Source: Thiobacillus sp. (GTDB lineage Bacteria; Pseudomonadota; Gammaproteobacteria; Burkholderiales; Thiobacillaceae). Taken from it: 10,317 nucleotides of DNA. The notes below the pieces were generated by a model, which worked only from the letters and a program-made list of their open reading frames with translations, did no database searches and was not told the DNA's origin. Made by a program: the position numbers and the translations under genes. The DNA lies in NCBI GenBank assembly GCA_003510325.1, contig DONB01000246.1, forward strand, positions 12,852 through 23,168. The letters run 5' to 3'. Position 1 is the first letter of the stretch. Every line of letters begins with the position of its first letter. Below are positions 6,728 to 10,317 of the stretch, piece after piece.

Positions 6728-7503
6728 ACTGGAAAAACCTGGGCGTGAGCCTTCTACTGAGCACAGCCTGTGCGCAAGCGGGCGCGGCGGAGCCCTGGGC
6801 GCCGAGTGATGCGGAAATGGCCAGCCTGCCGCCTTATTGCAAGGCAAGAATGAAATCCGGACAAGGCAGCCAGGATTACAAGACATGGGAAGCCAGCCTG
6901 GGCAAGGATTTCATCCATACCCATCACTATTGCGCGGGCCTCAACTTCATCAACCGCTACTATCGTGCCCGCTCAAATAACGACAAGCGTTTCAACATCA
7001 GCAACGCGGAAGGCAACCTGCAATACATGGTCTCTCACGCCGACCCGGGCTACAGCCTGATGCCGGATGTCCACCTGAATCTGGGCGTGGTGTATTCGCT
7101 GTCGAACCAGCCGGTCAAGGCAATCTCGCATTTCAACAAGGCTATCGAGTTGAATCCGCGTCAGCCCCGGGCCTACAGTTCGCTGGCCGATTACTATGTC
7201 AAGAGCAAGCAGACCGGCAAGGCGCTGGACATCGTGACTGAAGGCCTGCGTCACAACCCGGACACGAAAAGCCTGCAGCGTCGCTACAGGGAACTGGGCG
7301 GCAAACTGCCCTATCCCGACGCCATCGCGTCGGTTCCGCCCACTGCCCCTACGGCTGAAACGAGCGAACCCGCCGCGTCCGCTGCCATGCCTGCCGAGCC
7401 GGCAACCGTGGCGCCGGTTACGCCGGCCCCCGCCGAGCAGGCCATCGAGCCGCCGAAAATCGGCTCGCCCACCAATCCTTATTGCCGCTTTTGTCCGGAC
7501 TGA
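6724..7503 (+). CDS. Exported TPR-containing protein with C-terminal Cys-x-x-Cys tail
   Basis: 259 aa. Residues 1-22 look like a Sec signal peptide: basic start, LGVSLLLSTACAQAG core, then an AGAA region suiting cleavage near residue 22. The sequence before Cys16 (STAC) is a poor lipobox. The mature part has a His/Cys patch (HTHHYC, 65-70; also Cys39). At least one clear tetratricopeptide repeat, with a likely second, spans about 115-180 (HLNLGVVYSLSNQPVKAISH, then NKAIELNPRQPRAYSSLADYY). A Pro/Ala/Glu-rich linker follows (about 203-245), then a short tail ending NPYCRFCPD. TPRs mediate protein contacts, so a scaffold role in a periplasmic glycan assembly or export complex is a reasonable inference; no enzyme signature is seen. 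GAGGA at 6712-6716 is a good ribosome binding site, seven bases from ATG 6724. The start overlaps the GT4 stop (ATGA). The last 25 bases overlap the 3' end of the convergent gene. Confidence 0.85.
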   Translation: MNWKNLGVSLLLSTACAQAGAAEPWAPSDAEMASLPPYCKARMKSGQGSQDYKTWEASLGKDFIHTHHYCAGLNFINRYYRARSNNDKRFNISNAEGNLQYMVSHADPGYSLMPDVHLNLGVVYSLSNQPVKAISHFNKAIELNPRQPRAYSSLADYYVKSKQTGKALDIVTEGLRHNPDTKSLQRRYRELGGKLPYPDAIASVPPTAPTAETSEPAASAAMPAEPATVAPVTPAPAEQAIEPPKIGSPTNPYCRFCPD

Positions 7504-10317
7504 ATCTCGTCGCCGATTTTTGGTCCCGAGCGGGACACGAAGGCCAGCAACCGGCTCCATAAATCGGCCGTCAACTGCGGGTGTTGTTCCGACAGGTCGT
7601 GCCGGCAGGCGGGGTCGGTTTCCAGATCGAACAGCCGCAGCACATAGCCTGTCTCCAGCGGCTGATACACCAGCTTCCAGCGCCCATGACGAATCATGCG
7701 GTCCTTGGCGGCGAGGATCGGATTGCAGTATCCCTGCTTGATCGCCAGGGTGCCGCTGGCGCGATCCGGCACCTCCATCAGTTCCAGCAGATCCGGATAG
7801 CGCAGATGGTTATCGGGCAGGCCGGGGATGTCGGCAATCCAGATACCGGTTTCGTTGAATGCATCGAGTTCGGGGCAGGCGGCATCCTTTTCCAGGCAGC
7901 CGGCGAGCGATACGCCATCCATGCTGTCGGCCGGCGGTGCATCGACCAGGTCGAGCAGGGTGGGCGCGAGATCGATCGAACGCACCACGGCGTCGATTTT
8001 CCCGCGTGCCGGCTTGCGTGGGTCACGGATCACCAGCGGGATGCGAGGGCTGGCCTCGCCCACTGCGGAATTGCCCTGGCCCCAGCTGTCGTGCTCGAAG
8101 AACTCCATGCCATGGTCTGAATAGACGACGACGATGGTGCGCTCGGTGAGCCCGCAGGCCCCGAGATGGGCGAGCATCTTGCCGATCTCGTCGTCGAATT
8201 CGGCCACGCTGCCGTCATACAGGTCGATGATCTGATCGAGGTCGAACTCCTCTTTGGGCGCACCCTGCCGGCGGAGGATCTCGAAAGGGTCGGTCAGGCG
8301 CGCCATCGCGAACTTGGATTCGCCGCGATAGGCCGGGTCGGCAAAGCGCACATACCACGGCCACTCCGAAGCAAAGGGCGGGTGCGTGGTGGAATAGAAC
8401 ACATTGAGGAAAAAGGGCGCGCTGTCCGCCGCCAGGCGCGAGACCAGGCGTCGGGCGCGCTTGCCCATCGGCTGCGTGAGCGGCACCCCGCCCAGATAGT
8501 AGAGCTCGGGCAGCAACAGACGGCCCAGGCGGTTGTGGACGAACAGCGACAGGTACAGACGCAGATCCTTGGGGCCCTGGCGGATCAGGTATTTCAGGTT
8601 CCACTGGTCTTGCGGCAGGTCGGTGTGGTCGAAGCCGAAGCTGAACTTTCCCATGTCGCCGCCGCACCAGTCCGACAGCGCAGCGGTGCGATAGCCGCGG
8701 GCCTTCAGCAACTGCGGCAGCGAGTCGGCATTCAGATGCGTGTCGGCGTCGGGCACGAAGTTGTCGCGGATGCCGTGGGTGTGAGGCCAGGTGCCGGTGA
8801 GGAGTGAAATCAGGCAGGGTGCGGTTCGCGCGCAGGGCACATAGCAGTTCGCGAACAAGGCGCCCTGTTTCGCGAGCTGATCGATGTGCGGGGTGAGCGC
8901 GCGGCGGTAGCCCATTGCGCCCAGGCGGTCGGCGCGCAGCGTATCGGAGCCGATCATGAGGATGTTGAACGGGGCGTCGGTGCGTTGCGTCGGGCACCTG
9001 CGCGGCGGTCGGGCCTCGGGTTGCCAGGCGGCCCAGGCGACGGTGCCGGCGATGAAGAGGACGGCAGCCCACAGCGCCATCAGATCGTCGAGGCGGTTTT
9101 CTTTAGCCAGTTGCCACGAGGCAGCTGCGAACAACAGCGTGCTCGCGCTCAGCCACAGCCGCTGAATCCAGACGACGCGCCCCAGCGTCATCCAGTGCCA
9201 GAGCCCATACAGCCGGCTCATGCGATAGTGCATCGAGGCCACCAGCAGGCCAGGATTGAAGCGCAGCTTGTGCACGAACTGCAGCGCGAACGCCCCGATG
9301 ATGCCGAGCACGGCCGCCGCCGCCGCCAACCCAGGCGACCATTCCGCCTGCAGCACGGTGGCGAGCATGAAATAGAGCAGCACCCCGGCACCGCCGGTGA
9401 ACAGCATGATGGCGAACGCCCAGGCGGTGAGCCGTGCCAGCGCATACAGGGTATAGCGGCGGAAGTGGGTGAGGATTTCCTGGTGGATGCGTGGTCCGGT
9501 CTGCGAGAAGTTGGCGAGCGACTTGCTGAGCAGCGCCGCGGTCCCCAGCGCCGCTACGCCCATGGCAGGGAGGAGCCCCGTCCACTTGGCGTCGCCGCTG
9601 CTGAACCAGGCGATCAGACCGCAGGCCGCGGTGAGGATTGCCGTCGCCTCGGTCTGCAGCATTCCCCTGTCGGGAGGCAGGCGCAGGCGGGGACCATGCG
9701 TCTGGCCATGAAGTCGCTCGACCGCACCGGTCAACTCGCCCAGGCTGGCTGCGAACCTGACCAGATAGAAGAACCTGCGGTCGCCCCGCAGGGTGAATAT
9801 CGCGCTGCCCAGATGCTCAATGATTTTCCTGAACATATACAGGCGGGGGCGGGACTCGCCTGGTCGAATCAGAAAACTGGCGCGTGAGCGCAGGAAGCTT
9901 TTGCGTAGCGTGTAGAGCGTGCTCATGCGTTCGGCATCGATCGCATGCAGTTGCCGCACGCCGGGCAGGTAGCGGATGGAAAATCCCTTGTCCGTCGCGC
10001 GTTTCAGGAAGTCATGATCCTCGCCGCCCGCGAGGTTGTGTCCGGTCGGCCCCAAGTCCACGGCAAACAGACCGACCGATTCGAAGACCAGCCGTCGCAC
10101 CACGATGTTTCCGCCGCTGGGATAGCGATCCTGCGGTTTGATGACAAATGAGTCGGCGCCCGGATCGAATTCCGGAAACGGTCGGATCGGGATCGCATAC
10201 TCGCCCTGCGAATGCACCCATGACGGCTCGCTGCCATCCCATGCCGGCCAGATGCGGCCGCAATAGAGGGCATCGTCCGGATAGGCGTCCATTCCTGCGA
10301 GCAGCTGTGTGATAAAG
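7479..10317 (-). CDS. GT2 - membrane - sulfatase/alkaline-phosphatase-fold fusion protein, 5' part missing (right edge)
   Basis: At least 945 aa in one uninterrupted frame; the frame is open at the right edge, so Met at 10292 need not be the start. Numbered from that Met: residues 1 to about 150 are the C-terminal half of a GT2 domain (GGNIVVRR 60-67, GGEDHDF 89-95, LHAID 115-119). Six likely membrane helices follow: about 214-231, 238-256, 287-313, 321-340, 378-395 and 403-423. From about 442 comes a sulfatase-fold domain (PF00884 type): GSDTLRAD (448-455) with a metal-site Asp450, TAPCLISLLTG (490-500), YSDHGMEFFEH (codons near 8090-8123) and a C-terminal GRWKLV...LFDLETDP segment typical of the family. 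The nucleophile position holds Thr490 and the usual following Arg is Leu, so this is not a standard formylglycine sulfatase. It may instead be a phospho- or phosphoalcohol transferase, or a hydrolase of unassigned type. Probably glycan synthesis coupled to modification at the membrane. The stop overlaps the TPR gene tail to tail. Confidence 0.88.
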   Translation of the reverse strand, partial: FITQLLAGMDAYPDDALYCGRIWPAWDGSEPSWVHSQGEYAIPIRPFPEFDPGADSFVIKPQDRYPSGGNIVVRRLVFESVGLFAVDLGPTGHNLAGGEDHDFLKRATDKGFSIRYLPGVRQLHAIDAERMSTLYTLRKSFLRSRASFLIRPGESRPRLYMFRKIIEHLGSAIFTLRGDRRFFYLVRFAASLGELTGAVERLHGQTHGPRLRLPPDRGMLQTEATAILTAACGLIAWFSSGDAKWTGLLPAMGVAALGTAALLSKSLANFSQTGPRIHQEILTHFRRYTLYALARLTAWAFAIMLFTGGAGVLLYFMLATVLQAEWSPGLAAAAAVLGIIGAFALQFVHKLRFNPGLLVASMHYRMSRLYGLWHWMTLGRVVWIQRLWLSASTLLFAAASWQLAKENRLDDLMALWAAVLFIAGTVAWAAWQPEARPPRRCPTQRTDAPFNILMIGSDTLRADRLGAMGYRRALTPHIDQLAKQGALFANCYVPCARTAPCLISLLTGTWPHTHGIRDNFVPDADTHLNADSLPQLLKARGYRTAALSDWCGGDMGKFSFGFDHTDLPQDQWNLKYLIRQGPKDLRLYLSLFVHNRLGRLLLPELYYLGGVPLTQPMGKRARRLVSRLAADSAPFFLNVFYSTTHPPFASEWPWYVRFADPAYRGESKFAMARLTDPFEILRRQGAPKEEFDLDQIIDLYDGSVAEFDDEIGKMLAHLGACGLTERTIVVVYSDHGMEFFEHDSWGQGNSAVGEASPRIPLVIRDPRKPARGKIDAVVRSIDLAPTLLDLVDAPPADSMDGVSLAGCLEKDAACPELDAFNETGIWIADIPGLPDNHLRYPDLLELMEVPDRASGTLAIKQGYCNPILAAKDRMIRHGRWKLVYQPLETGYVLRLFDLETDPACRHDLSEQHPQLTADLWSRLLAFVSRSGPKIGDEIQSGQKRQ

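Noticed and set aside
6724..6789. Lipoprotein signal at Cys16 of the TPR protein
   Set aside because: The residues before Cys are Ser-Thr-Ala, without the Leu/Val/Ile normally at -3, and a better cleavage region (AGAA) follows, so a soluble or loosely bound exported protein is more likely.
9600..9662. Splitting the fusion gene into a GT2 and a separate sulfatase-fold gene at Met codon 9660-9662
   Set aside because: No stop codon separates the two, and the AGGGGA before this ATG is too close to act as a ribosome binding site. An internal start remains possible, so it is listed as a check.
8886..9887. A 333-residue open frame on the plus strand opposite the fusion gene
   Set aside because: Low-complexity Arg/Gln/Gly/Glu-rich translation with no motif; the opposite strand encodes clear membrane helices and a sulfatase-fold motif.
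1..10317. tRNA, rRNA, CRISPR array, insertion sequence, transposase or long direct repeats
   Set aside because: Reading both strands by eye showed no tRNA cloverleaf, no evenly spaced repeats, no transposase motifs and no terminal inverted repeats. A covariance-model and repeat search would be needed to exclude small ones.

Overview
The window is about 10.3 kb of GC-rich, almost fully coding DNA. GC-biased third codon positions, 4-base ATGA start/stop overlaps and the protein families present suggest a Gram-negative proteobacterium, possibly a betaproteobacterium. That placement is inference, because no rRNA, tRNA or taxonomic marker gene is present. The content is a surface-polysaccharide (EPS, capsule or O-antigen type) biosynthesis and modification locus.

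Layout, left to right. (1) 1-1121, minus strand: an asparagine-synthase-like ATP-dependent amide ligase, cut off by the left edge. It has lost the glutaminase nucleophile (Cys2 is Asp). (2) 1122-1244: a short AT-richer divergent intergenic stretch. (3) 1245-4281, plus strand: three translationally coupled genes for a PAPS-dependent sulfotransferase, a membrane-anchored NodB-like deacetylase-fold protein and a family 2 glycosyltransferase (GT2). (4) 4282-4468: a non-coding leader with an 11-bp stem-loop. (5) 4469-5443: a second GT2. (6) 5444-5572: a short spacer. (7) 5573-7503: a GT4 glycosyltransferase whose stop overlaps the start of a secreted TPR protein ending in a Cys-x-x-Cys tail. (8) 7479-10317, minus strand: a very large protein, open at the right edge, fusing a GT2 domain, about six membrane helices and an alkaline-phosphatase/sulfatase-fold domain. 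It converges on the TPR gene, and the two reading frames overlap by 25 bases.

Taken together, three or more glycosyltransferases probably build a glycan. The sulfotransferase, deacetylase-like protein, amide-ligase-like protein and sulfatase-fold domain probably decorate or trim it, and the exported TPR protein may act in assembly or export in the envelope. No flippase, polymerase, chain-length regulator, exosortase or sugar-nucleotide enzyme is visible, so the locus must continue on one or both sides. The most unusual points are the degenerate glutaminase domain of the amide ligase, the GT2-membrane-sulfatase fusion with a Thr where sulfatases carry the formylglycine precursor, and a sulfotransferase and a sulfatase-fold enzyme in the same locus.
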